Assembly: GCF_048128805.1 (NCBI RefSeq)
Contig: NC_136016.1
Location: 14,493,676-14,557,675, forward strand
Reading direction: 5' to 3'
Source of the DNA: Centroberyx gerrardi
Lineage: Eukaryota; Chordata; Actinopteri; Beryciformes; Berycidae
Length of the DNA stretch: 64,000 nt
Shown here in pieces: positions 50,301-61,525 of this stretch. Position numbers and translations under genes: made by a program. The notes under the pieces are model-generated. The model ran no database searches, was not told the DNA's origin, and saw only the letters and a list, made by a program, of their open reading frames with translations. Numbering within the stretch: the first letter of the stretch is position 1; each line of letters begins with the position of its first letter.

Positions 50301-53300
50301 CCGTCTCACAGGTCTGTGTGTGTGTGGGTGTGTCTCTGTCTGGAGGAATGCTCCACTACCAACCCTGAGAAAAGTGCTAGGCATTTACAGTTTGTTGGTG
50401 TGCGTGTGTGTAAGTAATCTATACTAAATTCCTTTGTACTCAAAAGGATTTGGATAAAATGTTGAGAGGAAAGATGTTGTGTCAGTAGCTTTGCCATGAG
50501 GTGACAAAGCTTTCTCCAAATTCCTCTTTAATCCAAACACCTGAATCTCTTTTCTCTCCAGTTCGCCATTTCCATCGACTGCGCAGACTCGGTACCTCCG
50601 AAGTACTCGGCTCCCGCTAAAGTCCCCACGCTGCCTAAATCGGCTCCCAGGAAGGAAATGCCACCGCTGGCAGTGTCGGCAGGCCAGACTCTCACCATGT
50701 CACTCACCCTGTCACTCCCAGAAGGGTCCAAGCTCACTGAAGAGGCCCCCAGCTTCTGGACTCTGTCAGCTGAGGGTGAGGGAAACTGCCTTCATTGTTG
50801 CAGTTGCGGGTGTTCATATATTGACAAAACAATTTCAGAAAAAATGATTTATCATTATATTTGGCTGCATACCTGTAAAACGGATCCAGAAACAATGTAT
50901 CAGATAATAATCAGAGTCAAAAACAGCAGGATGAATGACAGAAAAAGTGGATCACTACATCCAATTAATGTTTGATGCTTTTTCTCATGTTCTCGCTCTT
51001 GGGTTGGTTTCTATTTTAGGTTTTAGGGAAAGCAAAATTCATTGTTTTTGAAGACATTGTTTTTCATCTATTATTGTGTTTGACAAATACCAGCTGGTTA
51101 AAGTATCTTTCTTTGCTGACTTGAGGTGAAGTGTGGAGAAGCGGAGGAGTTGAGAGAGGCAGGAAGTACAAGTTATGGCACAAACAGACCGAACTCGTCT
51201 CTGCACTTCAGGAATCAGCTGCTGTTCTGTGCATGCATGTGTGTCTCTCCTTTTGCCCAAATTCATGCTGAGCAAGATATGATTAATTCATATTTTGGAT
51301 CGACCTTCTTTTGTTTTCAAATAAGTTCCAATAGTGAAAATCGTATTGTATAAATCATAATAAAACCATGCTGTTCCAACAGCCGGTCCTTTTATAGCCT
51401 TATACATGCATGAACGCATGGTAACTGGTAATTTGAAAGTCAGACAAAAATAAATCCTATTGCAAATGCTGGAGTATTCTTACAGTGGATCCTCACCAAT
51501 TTGGCCTTGGAAATTGAGGTCATTTGAGTTATCCAATTGTCAATGATTGAAATGTATTTTAACATCTGGCCACATATCACGTCGCATCACAGATATTTAG
51601 CTGAATAAGACCCATGACTCCTCCAGAAGGATGGACAGTGATTTCTGAAATCCCTGAGTGTTGACAGCAGGAGTGGAGGGGGTTGGTTCTGGGATTTAAC
51701 TTCTCACCCAATAATTTCTGACCTCACCATCAATCTCAGCAATAGGCTAATGGGACAGCTAACCCATCTGGATTGCAATGGCCCGATCAGCAGTTCAGCC
51801 ACTAAATTGTACCAATAATCACAGGCTAGTGGGACATCTAACCCTGCTGTTTCGATCAGCAAGCAAATTCTTCTCTTTTTTTCTATTAGTAGCATGTTTT
51901 TCTGAAGTTATTCATACCTGTCAGGTTAACCCATCAGCGTCAGATACTCAAAGTTACTCTCTACATTTAGGATTCTAGCCTGGATGTGTGCCTTGTTTTA
52001 AAATTGTCTACCTCTCAACCCCTTGCTACCAGGCTTTATTTTGGCCTCTGATCCACGATTCTGTCATGAAATAATGGAAGTGAATGATGCTTAACCTTCA
52101 AGTCATTTCACCATGCAATCGAGCAGATTAAAGCCCTTCTGACTCTGCCGGCCCACGCCTGGGATTTGTCGTGCTCAACTGAGGGATAGAGGGATACTTA
52201 GATCTGTGTCAGGGGCTTTTTGTATCCGGGAATTGGATGTTTGTCTTTGAAAAGCGCCAGTTATGTTATATACGTCATGTTTGATCTAGTATATGTGATG
52301 TTATATATGATCAATCTGTTATTTAACTGAACTGAAGTGTAGCTTTCAAGTGATTTAACATGACATTTTAGTGATGGTTGATGGTCAGTTCATCAGATTG
52401 CGAACACAAGTCTTTCCATCATTCGGAGCAATGCGGCATGCAGTGAGCGATATCGGCAGTTTATTTTTAGAACATTTTGATAAGAGCAGATGCCTTGGTT
52501 CGCATAATTAGCTGCCATGGTATGTTATGTGATCCTCAGCTGTCCGATTAAACCCAGTCTAGACTTATGTTGATCAGATCAGTGCAGAGGCAGGGATTTT
52601 AATAGATCCAGCTAGCAGTGCACGCCAGGTCTAAATTGGTTTTTAGTGGCTTTTTAGAAATGGCCTCCTTGGGACCTACAGTCATGTTAGGCATCAGCTT
52701 CATAAATCACCACTGACATGGGATTGATGTTGTGTAGGGCATGGAATTTTCTCACAGCAAAAGTTCATTTCATTTTTTTTAAACTTTCATTTATCTTGCA
52801 GTGTTTGTGTCTTTCATATGTGTGTTTGTTTCCGAGAATACCCTCCTTGTTCCATCTGGGAGGCCAAGAATTCACGAGTTACTTTGCCCTCACCCTAGTC
52901 CCATTTATTTCAGTGTGGTCATTTGGGTTTGGGCTCATATTTTAGAAGCCTGGGTTTAGCAGAGCTGTGCAAGGCTCAGGCTTGAGCCGACCTAACACAC
53001 ACAGTGCCCCGCTCAGTGTTAAATACATCTGTGATGCAAGGAATTTAGATCCCTCAATGGTGTGCAGACAGATGTTCTCATATGGACACATCTGCACTTA
53101 CAGTATATGGTGCAGTGTGATTGATCTGGATCCAAAATGAGTCCTGGTTTTGTTTCTGGTGATTGGTGTGTTTTAAAGGCTGTGAGGGCAAGATTTGAGT
53201 TTATTTATTCGGTCCTTTATTAGCCAGATTGTGTGCGACTGTTGACATTGTCCCGTTATAAAAGAACACATTTCATAATGGTGGCCGTATAAAATTCTCT

Positions 53301-53579
53301 TTCCTGTTTTTCCTAGGTAACGACTGGTTGCTAGACAGCCAGGTGCTTACTGGTAACATCCTGGACCTGTCGAAGCCCCTCTGCATCTCAACCAAACTCC
53401 CAGCCATTACGAAGACAACAGACTCCGTCCCGTCCCTCACCCTGAGTGTGTGGGTGTACTTCTGTCTGGAGGCGGGCAGTGCCTGTACGATGAAAGCCGC
53501 CTCCTTCTCCCAGCCTCTTCACATAGGTGCCAATCCAGGAGAGGAAGAGGTCACTGTGGCACTGGCCCATGCCCTCTAA
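34102..53579 (+). CDS. nhlrc2: NHL repeat-containing protein 2
   Basis: Coding exons: 34102-34264, 35379-35531, 39823-39872, 40633-41038, 42436-42557, 42808-42937, 46102-46195, 46617-46848, 49730-49852, 50102-50311, 50562-50775, 53317-53579. They give 719 codons (human 726), in frame throughout. Residues about 45-200 form a thioredoxin-like domain with C85-I-N-C88 and the cis-proline segment W157-P158-T159. Residues about 210-565 form a six-bladed NHL beta-propeller, with repeated signatures such as [35 protein letters not shown] and [15 protein letters not shown]-terminal beta-rich domain ends in AHAL. The human protein is cytosolic and essential; loss causes the FINCA disorder, and the biochemical activity is not settled. 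The start is chosen for [12 protein letters not shown], which directly follows the divergent promoter. Several introns have repeats against the acceptor. Confidence 0.95.
36936..36965. repeat. (CA)n microsatellite, slightly interrupted
   Basis: Alternating CA with two CG interruptions in nhlrc2 intron 2. Confidence 0.9.
38396..38431. repeat. (GT)n microsatellite
   Basis: About 18 perfect units in nhlrc2 intron 2. Confidence 0.95.
41039..42435 (+). other. nhlrc2 intron 4 (1.4 kb)
   Basis: Non-coding. A short near-palindromic duplication of CTCTATATAGAT lies at about 41335-41360. No transposon was recognised. Confidence 0.55.
42661..42805. repeat. (CTGC/CTGT)n tetranucleotide repeat forming the exon 6 acceptor tract
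   Basis: About 145 bases of CTGC units mixed with CTGT units fill almost the whole 250-base intron 5 of nhlrc2. The array runs into the acceptor, ending CTGTCAG at 42801-42807. The last stretch is pure CTGT, supplying the pyrimidine-rich tract. Confidence 0.95.
44119..44170. repeat. (CT)n microsatellite
   Basis: A CT tract with two CCCT interruptions in nhlrc2 intron 6. Confidence 0.95.
44282..44329. repeat. (CA)n microsatellite
   Basis: About 24 units with one ACTCAC interruption in nhlrc2 intron 6. Confidence 0.95.
44387..45200 (-). mobile_element. hAT-like transposon remnant with BED zinc-finger relic
   Basis: The left end, GGGCTGGGTATTG at 44387-44399, and the nearby AATACCGGAACC words resemble the ends of hAT elements common in fish. 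On the minus strand around 45000-44850 the frame reads [16 protein letters not shown], the second half of a BED finger as in ZBED/hAT proteins. The first half (C-N-S-C) sits in another frame, so a frameshift has broken it. The rest of the transposase is absent. The right end is not clearly defined. Confidence 0.5.
48330..48475. mobile_element. Tc1-like terminal repeat fragment
   Basis: The stretch from GAGTTTTCTCACACTTTTTT through TCAAAATGGATAAAATT to CTACACACAATAACCCAC, then a T-rich part, matches the long terminal repeat of a very common fish Tc1-type element as I remember it. Only this one end is visible. No transposase follows. Confidence 0.5.
48453..48731 (-). CDS. Unidentified small ORF in nhlrc2 intron 8
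   Basis: The frame is 92 codons from its ATG. It stays open upstream for about 13 more codons, to an AG (CTGAAACAG) that could be a splice acceptor near 48771. The composition looks protein-like: a [16 protein letters not shown] segment, NGKKVLKLG and a [17 protein letters not shown] helix, ending FICK. The last 7 or so codons overlap sequence resembling a Tc1-like terminal repeat, and an A10 run follows the stop. I do not recognise the family. It could be an exon relic, a retrocopy fragment or chance. Confidence 0.2.
   Translation of the reverse strand: MTPKASGFTCTFMCLLYHRNGVVSLGEWDISVSRNGKLYCNGKKVLKLGVMNEEKEYVGVGRQLVELLKRSTGLYKDACCYGLKTLQLFICK
50776..53316 (+). other. nhlrc2 last intron (2.5 kb)
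   Basis: Non-coding. I see no repeat or gene I can name. The flanking exons join in frame as [12 protein letters not shown]. Confidence 0.6.
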
Positions 53580-54800
53580 AATCCCTCGCCCTTTTCAGTC
53601 CCCCTACGTCTTCAGAGCTTTAAGACCAGAGAATCTACAGTTTCTGTGGTGTTGAGACGTCCCAGTTCTGTTTTGGCTCCCATGCTCAGCTAATTCCTAC
53701 CCCTCTTTTGCTCATAGGTCTGGAAGTAGAGCTGTCGCTTTTGACAAAAATGCAATTCAAACAAAACCGATTTCTTCTCAATTCACTGCTGATGCATCAA
53801 AGTTCTAATGTTATTGGCTGTCTGTCATTGACGGGACACAAAAAGCAACATCCACAGTCGTACAACAGAGGTTCTACAGCAAACAACAAAACTGTGCAGC
53901 TTAAAAATTTACATCTGAATTCTACAAATACCCATTAGCAATGTCGACAGCCCGCACCGCCTCATCAGAGGAAAAGTGTCTGCTGTAGTGACGTGCAGTT
54001 ATGCTTTGAAGATGAAGCCAAAACAACAGTTCCACTCAGCGATACCATGTCATCCATCATACTCACTGCCGCAGCTTTACATGAACCGCCAAAAATGCAA
54101 ACGACACTGTGGAAGTGTTGAGAAATATTAAGATATTGTGATCCTCCTATTGGCTGTAATGGTAAGAGTAAGAAATAGAAGTTAGAAAGGACTTGTTTGT
54201 GATTTAGAGAAAACGTGTTTTGATCTGCATTTGCTTGCACTAGCATTGCTAATGAATGCTAACGGGGGGCTACTGCCAGTTTCTCAAAAATATGATCTTG
54301 AAAACTTTTTTTTGAATGTCCTAAAAGCACAGGAGGAAGTATTTATTGGCAATGAGGAAATAAGGACCGAAATGAAACTGGGTCCCTATGCCATATACAT
54401 GAAACTTGATCTATGCAGAAACTCTTCGCTTTTGTTGTATAATTAATATATTTGTAAGATGTCTAGCACCAGAGTATTCGATTATATCTTCACTTTGTAC
54501 TTGTGGATGAAATAATTGCATGGGGTTGCAGTTTACAGTCAGTCAGCACTGTGAAATGCCTTCAGGCCGGTATACAAGCTTTCATTAATATTTGTCGACA
54601 TGTATGTCACCACATTTCAGTGTCGTAAGTTGTTTACAAAGTTCTAAAAGGTTACATTCATAGCTCAGAGTGTTGCTTGCATTCTTCTCCATCACTGTAT
54701 AATTGATTATGCTCATGTCTTATTGAGCAGCATAAGGAGCCCTTTTGACTCTGAATATAAAATATTGCCGTTTTCAGAATAATGAATAAAGTGCCTGTTT
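53580..54800 (+). terminator. nhlrc2 3' UTR with candidate poly(A) signal
   Basis: Non-coding sequence after the TAA at 53577-53579. A consensus AATAAA lies at 54785-54790. The exact 3' end is unknown. Confidence 0.45.
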
Positions 54801-55186
54801 TTCCTCATAGGAGCGAGCAACCGCTTGTGAGCTGATCACACTGGCTGTCTGCTGTTTACTCTGCACTGTTGGATATTTTATCAGGAGAACAAAGTCTTTA
54901 ATGTTTGCTTTTATTATAATCTCTCTATCAAGCATTTATACACCTCATCTCTATCAACAAAGGGAACAATATAAAATAGATGCTCTGATATTGAGTTACT
55001 GTAATAAGTTGTGTATTGTGTTGTATAATATGATCATATGAAAGTTATTGTCATTTTCTCTTGTTGATCAGTTTTTTTTCTTTTGCTTTTTCTGGCAAAG
55101 TTATGAGCTGTTCTCAGAAATAGGCCTAATATTGTTATGGTTATTTGCTGTCATCATGCCTCATAACATAATTGTGCCTGTCGGAC

Positions 55187-55216
55187 TATTATTATTATTA
55201 TTATTATTATTATTAT
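55187..55216. repeat. (ATT)n microsatellite
   Basis: About ten trinucleotide units, perfect. Confidence 0.9.
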
Positions 55217-56927
55217 GTGGTTTTGATCACTTGGCCCAAGTGCCTTGGATAAGGGTATTTTGGATGGTGAGAACCAATGACACATTAAAGGTATCAAAAG
55301 CAATAACAATATGCTTCTATGATGGAGGAAATGTTTTATTCCCTCAAGTTATTTATTTCAAATGAACTGGGGAAGTTTTGCCAATGTCTTTTCTCAGCAC
55401 TGTTATCCCTCTGGCATTTTTTAATGAACAGTAATGAGCTTGCGTGGCTGCTGGTGGGCATTTTGTTTTCCCACTTTCCTCATTTGATTGCTTCACTTTG
55501 ATATCTCCATTGTAACGGCACCTCTTAAAGCGCATATTTTTGGCATGCTTTTGTCTCCAGGGGAACCTCGTTAATAAATCTGCTTCTGAATGCTGCACTT
55601 TAAGATGCAACAGAGCAAGGAAAAGGTAATAAAGCATATTTATCTAGTCTGCTGTGTATGTGTACTCTGGTAGTAGTGAATCCCTTTTGCCTGATGCTTA
55701 GGTTTCCTTCATTTTGTGGGCAACTTTCCATTCCACCAAGTTGTTCTCTGTAGAGCTTTTTCACTCACAATTCCTTTTACAATTCCCTGCCGTTAAGAAT
55801 GGAGACCACAAGTATAATTAACACATTCATAAAACAAAATATTGCAATGTTAAAGATAAACTCTGTGACACACTATCAAACACTGCACTAATGGGTTGGC
55901 TCCCTACGGCATTCCCTCATTCATAATATTCATGGATTTCTCATAGCACTCGGTAAAATGCTTCATTTTGTTCATGGGTGACCCATCATGTTTTTAAACA
56001 AATGATCTCGAGATAAAATCAAAAATTATACCCCTCATTTGTCTCAGTCTTTGTGACAAAAAGAAACTCATTGGCCTGATTTTGCAGTCACCACAAGCAT
56101 GTCTCACAGGACTTCACAGAGAATGAGCCTGACCAGATCTAACTGATCAATAATCAATCACAGGACAAAATGATGTCACACAGTATGCAACAAAACACAC
56201 AGAAGCAAAGCAAAGCTCAAGACAAAATAGCATGTAGGACAGGCATAACAAGCCTACATAACCTTTGTTATAGAACAAACCTTATATAAGCAAGGCTGTG
56301 TGTTTATTACTGTGAAGTGAAGAAAAGCAAACTGACATGAGTTTTTCAGTCATTTTAGTGATCATGTGACATATTTTTTGACAGTTGAGTAAAACATCAG
56401 GTAAGTTTGGAATACTGTCAGCTAGGAAAGGCAAAACATTTAACAATAGAATAGGAAACAGTTCTCTAAAGCCCGTGGATTAACAGTTAGAACCGGATGG
56501 GCGTTTTTGTCAAACCAAATTCATATCTTAAGTAACGGTTATTAACCATTAACTTGTATCTGGAGCTTTAGGCAAGTTTGGACAAGTCGTTTGGATAAAT
56601 TATTAAACAGCCTTTAAATACGGATACAAAGTGCTTAAGAAGCTATAATCATTTCAATGACTTTAAAAAGGATGAGTGTGGCGAGCTTATGAATGAGATA
56701 ATTAAGAAACTGGCTCATATAAAAAAGGACAGACAAGAGAGAGGGAGAAGGAAGAGAAGAGCTGTTGTTGGCGCTTTCCCTACTCTCTCCCTCCTTTTTT
56801 ATTTTATCTATCCCATCTAAAAAAAAAAAAGCGGTTTCCCTGCTTCCGTCCCCCTCGTCCCCTTGCTAACGATTTGACAGCATCATTAACCCTGTGTGTC
56901 TCTGGCTGCTCCCTTCACTGCCAGAGG

Positions 56928-56928
<1 letters not shown>

Positions 56929-56960
<32 letters not shown>
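56929..56960. repeat. (CA)n microsatellite
   Basis: About 16 perfect units. Further CACA-rich sequence follows at 57030-57060. Confidence 0.95.
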
Positions 56961-56962
<2 letters not shown>

Positions 56963-57708
56963 CTCAGTAAAAGGTCATTCCAGTTAATATGGGCCACACT
57001 GTAATCAGTAAGAAGGACTAGTGATTAACACCCACACATGCGTTCACACACATTCACACACAATCAGAAAACACTAAAGGCTTTAGCGGGTCCAGGATGT
57101 TACCAGCAGCTGAAAGTGCAAATGTAGCAGTGTAAACAGGTCTAACTTAATATTTATTTTAAAAAGCCAGTAAATCCCTTGAGGAGGCCACGAGGATTCT
57201 GTATCTGGACGATCGGTTACAAGCCGCCATCAGCACACAGTCACAACCTTCCAGCAGCACAAAACAGGCCTTTTAACAAGCTATCTCAAGGGCTCAAAGC
57301 CCCTCTGCCTCTTATGACGCTCATGTGTGAGGCAGAAATTGGTTCATTCTTCCAAATCAAGTTAGCTGTTGCTGAGCATTTACAATAAGCTGCGTAAATA
57401 AAACGTTTAAAAAAATACGTTGGTGGAATTCCCAGTTTAAAAAAAAGGAGATGATTGATTCGATTATTACTGAAGATGTGACATTGGAAGAGGTGAGAGG
57501 TGAAATAGCAGAACAATGCCGACATATGATGGCAGGTTGTTTGGCCAAATGTTGGAGATAACGCCATATGGGGGATTAGTGGAGGAGAAAATCACAGTGT
57601 TTTCGCACCATATTTATTCCAGAAATATTTACTCTCTTTATTCTGGTCGAGTGGACTCCATTAAGGTGGCATCGCTGTATGAGAGAAAGAATTATTACCA
57701 TATCTCCA

Positions 57709-57858
57709 GTGTGTGTGTGTGTGTGTGGTTGGGTGGAGAGGGGGCAAGTAAGGGAAGAATGATAACTGAAAGAGAAGGAGAGAGTGTAAGAGAGGTTAAA
57801 CACCTTAAGTGAAAACAAAAGTGATGTGTTTGTGACAGTGTGTGTGTGTGTGTGTGTA
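57709..57858. repeat. Two (GT)n microsatellites
   Basis: GT tracts at 57709-57727 and 57838-57858, separated by GA-rich sequence. Confidence 0.85.
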
Positions 57859-57931
57859 CATTTACTTGTCTAATTGTCATTCCCCAGCTGCCTCTGACTG
57901 CACCTGAACACATCCTACAGTACCAGTTTAC

Positions 57932-57934
<3 letters not shown>

Positions 57935-57966
<32 letters not shown>
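57935..57966. repeat. Poly-C run (32 C)
   Basis: An uninterrupted homopolymer C tract. Its length may be imprecise, since such runs are hard to sequence. Confidence 0.9.
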
Positions 57967-58372
57967 TTCCGAGCCTCTCCTCCCAGCGTCAACAGGAAGG
58001 CATCTCTTCAAATAATGAAATCAACTTTGACCTTTAACTCAATGCCGGTGTTGACATGCGAAGGTCAAGTTGTTGAAGTCGAGTTGAACCTGCTCCACCT
58101 CCACTGTTTGCTGCACACAAAACCTGCATGTAGATGTATGTGGGGGAGGTAGCTGTTCCGCAGTGGACAGCACTTCATCCAACTTTTTCTTTTTGCACAT
58201 TGAGAGAGCAGTCACAGAAAAATATGGACGGTAGAAGTATATTTTGGTTCCTAGAGGTGCAACTGCCATAAAAGCAGCCTCTAAGATACATCAGCACACC
58301 AGATACATCCTTTTTAGCATGAAAAGTTGAGAAATTGAGAAAGGGATTGATGGAAATACTGTTATAGACCTG

Positions 58373-58531
58373 TGGAAGAGGATTAGGGCCATGTGAAAAA
58401 AATTATTTGAGTTCTGAGATTAATCTCAGAATTCTGACTTTAAACTCAGAATTCTGACTTCAAACTCTGAATTCTGAGATGAATCTAAGAACTCAAATAC
58501 ATTTTTCACATGTGGCCCTAACCCTCTTCCA
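58373..58531. mobile_element. Palindromic MITE-like element
   Basis: The ends are inverted repeats: TGGAAGAGGATTAGGGCCA at the left and TGGCCCTAACCCTCTTCCA at the right, one mismatch apart. They continue inward through ATGTGAAAAA, TTTGAGTTCT and GAATTCTGA. The centre holds several copies of CTCAGAATTCTGACTTTAAA-type words. At about 160 bp with no coding capacity, it looks like a fold-back or MITE element. Superfamily unknown. Confidence 0.75.
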
Positions 58532-58744
58532 TATTGACCAATGTTTTCTGAGAGCACGGCTGTTTAAAAATAAAAATCAGCGGTCTATTGCAAATCCATC
58601 ATCTTAACACTGTATTCTACTTTTCAACAGGGGCAGCAATAGCCTAAAGCATAGAAAAGTAAGCTTGTGAATAGGAGGGCATCTGTTTAAAACCATGCAT
58701 CAGTGGGGAAAATGGTAATGTGGGAAAACTAACTCTCTCCGAAC

Positions 58745-58795
58745 ACTCCTCTCCTCTCCTCTCCTCTCCTCTCCTCTCCTCTCCTCTCTCTCTCC
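58745..58795. repeat. (CTCCT)n pentanucleotide array
   Basis: About nine units followed by a short CT tract. Confidence 0.95.
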
Positions 58796-60110
58796 CAGGT
58801 GTAAAAGTGTACAACTGTATGAACAAGCAGGATGTCGCTGAAAAAGAGCCACCTTTCCCTGGATAAATGTCTCACTCGATCACCTCCTTGAAGCGCGGAA
58901 CAGAGGCGTCGTTTCTCCCAGGATCCCCTCATATCTCAGAGGACGGCTTCACTAAAGTAAGGGCCTCTCCCTCCACTTTCCCCTGCGAGTGCCTGAGGTA
59001 AGTTCATACAGTTGACAGAGTGACGTCTGGGCTGCAGCTGCAGTTACTGTAGGTCAGGTTGTGTCAGAGCCTCTGGCGCCTGCAGGTCACCGGGTTCACT
59101 GACAGACCGGCTAACCAGCATGCAGAAAAACAAGGCAGAGCGGCATCATCCGTCTTCATGTGCAGCCTGTATGTCACAAGGCTGGTGCCGATACTTGTCT
59201 GTTTATCTTCACTTTTTGTAGACTTAGCCCTGCCCTCTGAACCCACTGGGAATGTGCATGTATAGGGGGCTATGCGAGTCTGTCTTTCTGTCACTCTGTG
59301 TGAAAGTTGAAGGGGAATAAAACTAAATTTAAGAATTCAAATGAGCAAACCTATTCCTAAGTGTTATTCCCCGAAGAGCACAGGCTGGCAGAATCAGTGC
59401 CATCTCTTTAAATCACTTCTTTTCTTGTGTAACCTTGTTTCTGGCTGAAGTAGGCTGTGTGCAGTCGGCCCGCTCCTGTCAGACCGGCCCGAGCCGGAGC
59501 TGGCCTGATGTTCCTCTGCCCCACAATGCCTAGTTTGTTGTTTAACTTCTTCCACCTTTTCAGCAGTGATATATTTTGTCTAAACTCTTCAAGTGGGGCG
59601 GTCCTGGACAGCAAAGACCAGGTTATCTGTGGTCTCTAGTCCAGACCTCACAACGGCCAGAGAATGTGTTCTTTGTGATAAAAATATGAAATGCATGGGT
59701 AGAAAAACAAATCTTATTTATAATGGCTTGTGATGGAGACAGGGGAATCCCTGCAGTTTGCAATGTCACGGTGGGTTTTGAACTTTGATTCCATGTTGCC
59801 CAAGACTGAAGGGTCCATTTTTGACTGATAACTATCACAGAAAGATGCAATTAGGATGAAAGGTGGATGTGGTTAGGGAGCAGCTAACCATGTTTCCTAA
59901 CGGACACTGTCCTCTTTCTCTTCCAAGAAAGAGCCATTTGGACGGTATTTAATCATGGCCATTAACTCAGCCATATGCATTGACGCATGAAAAGAAACTG
60001 TGACTGAATGGAAATAATATTTAATATGTTGTGGCTACAGTGTTGTTTACTTGCTCAAGTTCATTGTTGGGGGAAAGAACAATAATTGTCAAATGACAGG
60101 AGCCACGTGA

Positions 60111-60331
60111 TTGGTCGTGGAGTGCAGTGATGTCACCGCTGCTCTGATGCCCTGGTGCAGCAGCTCGTGCAGGCGGAGGGGAGAAAGAGAGAGAGTGGGG
60201 CTCCAGATGGAGTTGGCGCGCGACTGGAGCAGCACTGGGGCTCGTGCGAGCGCGACAGAGGAACGGCAGCCTCACGCACTCACTACTGCCTTGATGAACT
60301 CCACTCGCTTCCACACTCAGCGCAGCCCATC
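60111..60331 (+). promoter_or_regulatory. adrb1 5' leader with upstream ATGs
   Basis: An upstream frame starts at 60111 and runs past the receptor ATG in another frame, ending at 60362. A second ATG at 60155 is in frame with the receptor and has no stop, so a 59-residue N-terminal extension is formally possible. Upstream cistrons that lower translation are known for the related beta-2 receptor; a similar role here is inference. Confidence 0.45.
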
Positions 60332-61525
60332 ATGGGGGATGGTGGCCCGTCCTCGCCGGTGAACTTCCAGAATGGCACGGGGAGCGGGACGGCGGAGGAC
60401 GCGCCGGGCGCGTCCGATCAGTGGATGGCGGGGATGAGCTTGGTGATGGGTCTGATCGTCCTGACCATCGTGTTCGGGAATATCCTGGTCATTGTGGCCA
60501 TAGCCAAGAACCAGAGGCTGCAGACGCTCACCAACGTGTTCATCGTGTCCCTGGCGAGCGCGGACCTGATCATGGGGCTGCTGGTGGTGCCCTTTGGAGC
60601 CGCGCTCGAGGTCCGCGGCTCGTGGCTGTACGGGTCGTTCTTCTGCGAGTTCTGGATCTCCGTGGACGTCCTCTGCGTCACCGCCAGCATCGAGACGCTG
60701 TGCGTTATCGCCATAGACAGGTATGTGGCCATCACCTCGCCTTTCCGGTACCAAAGCTTGTTAACCAAAGCTCGTGCCAAGGCGGTGGTGTGCGTCGTCT
60801 GGGCCATCTCCGCCCTGGTGTCCTTCCTGCCTATTCTGATGCACTGGTCCCGGGACAGTGTGGATACAGCCTGCTACGACGACCCCGAGTGCTGCGACTT
60901 CGTCACCAACAGGGCATATGCCATCTCGTCATCTATCATATCTTTTTACATTCCTCTATTGGTCATGATATTCGTCTACGCGCGGGTGTACAGAGAGGCG
61001 AAAAAGCAGCTGAAGAAGATCGACAAGTGCGAGGGCAGGTTTCACAACAACCTGAACGGACTGGGCTCCAAGTGCAAAACTAACAAGAAGCGGCCGTCCA
61101 AGATCCTGGCGCTCCGGGAGCAGAAGGCGCTCAAGACGCTGGGCATCATCATGGGCACGTTCACCCTGTGCTGGCTGCCCTTCTTCATCGTCAACGTGGT
61201 GCGGGTGTTTTGCGCCGAGGTGGTGGACAAGGACCTGTTCGTGTTCCTCAACTGGCTGGGCTACGTCAACTCGGCGTTTAATCCCATCATTTACTGCCGG
61301 AGCCCGGACTTCAGGAAGGCTTTCAAGAGGCTGCTGTGCTGCCCGAGGCAAGCCGACCGGAGGCTGCACGTTAGCTCCTGCGACCTGTCCCGGTGCTCCG
61401 GCGGGTTCGTCTCCTCTCTGGAGCCCAGGACCTTGGGGATATGGTCAGACTGTGCCGTGCTGGACAACAGCGACAGCAGCCTGGACGGGACCGCGAAACT
61501 GTCTCATTCTGAATCACAGCTGTAA
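60332..61525 (+). CDS. adrb1: Beta-1 adrenergic receptor
   Basis: A single intronless frame of 397 codons. It encodes a class A seven-helix receptor for adrenaline and noradrenaline that couples to Gs in the plasma membrane, chiefly in heart. Visible features: N-glycosylation site N14-G-T; D78 (2.50); ligand aspartate D112 in TM3; D129-R130-Y131; catechol-binding serines S200, S201 and S204 in TM5; CWLPFF in TM6; NPIIY in TM7; Cys pairs expected C105-C188 and C181-C187; and a palmitoylation pair in RLLCC. ECL2 ([13 protein letters not shown]) and KKIDKCE in loop 3 match beta-1 rather than beta-2 or beta-3. The third loop lacks the long proline-rich insert of mammals. The C-terminus ESQL is a class I PDZ ligand, like mammalian ESKV. 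The ATG giving MGDGG is chosen because its N-terminus has family-like length. It is the rightmost gene of the syntenic block. Confidence 0.96.
   Translation: MGDGGPSSPVNFQNGTGSGTAEDAPGASDQWMAGMSLVMGLIVLTIVFGNILVIVAIAKNQRLQTLTNVFIVSLASADLIMGLLVVPFGAALEVRGSWLYGSFFCEFWISVDVLCVTASIETLCVIAIDRYVAITSPFRYQSLLTKARAKAVVCVVWAISALVSFLPILMHWSRDSVDTACYDDPECCDFVTNRAYAISSSIISFYIPLLVMIFVYARVYREAKKQLKKIDKCEGRFHNNLNGLGSKCKTNKKRPSKILALREQKALKTLGIIMGTFTLCWLPFFIVNVVRVFCAEVVDKDLFVFLNWLGYVNSAFNPIIYCRSPDFRKAFKRLLCCPRQADRRLHVSSCDLSRCSGGFVSSLEPRTLGIWSDCAVLDNSDSSLDGTAKLSHSESQL

Larger units (their letters stand above)
54801..60110. other. Intergenic region between nhlrc2 and adrb1
   Basis: About 5.3 kb without a recognisable gene. 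It carries an (ATT)n tract (55187-55216), a (CA)n tract (56929-56960), GT tracts near 57709 and 57838, a 32-base C run (57935-57966), a palindromic MITE (58373-58531) and a (CTCCT)n array (58745-58795). The 3' part is the likely location of adrb1 upstream control sequences, but no element can be named. Confidence 0.5.

Noticed and set aside
10289-58795. Short repeated arrays that could be mistaken for CRISPR
   Set aside because: All are simple microsatellites or transposon parts without spacer structure, in a vertebrate genome.
60317-61369. Long antisense and shifted frames over the receptor gene
   Set aside because: They are shadows of the GC-rich adrb1 coding sequence; only the frame ending at 61525 shows receptor motifs.
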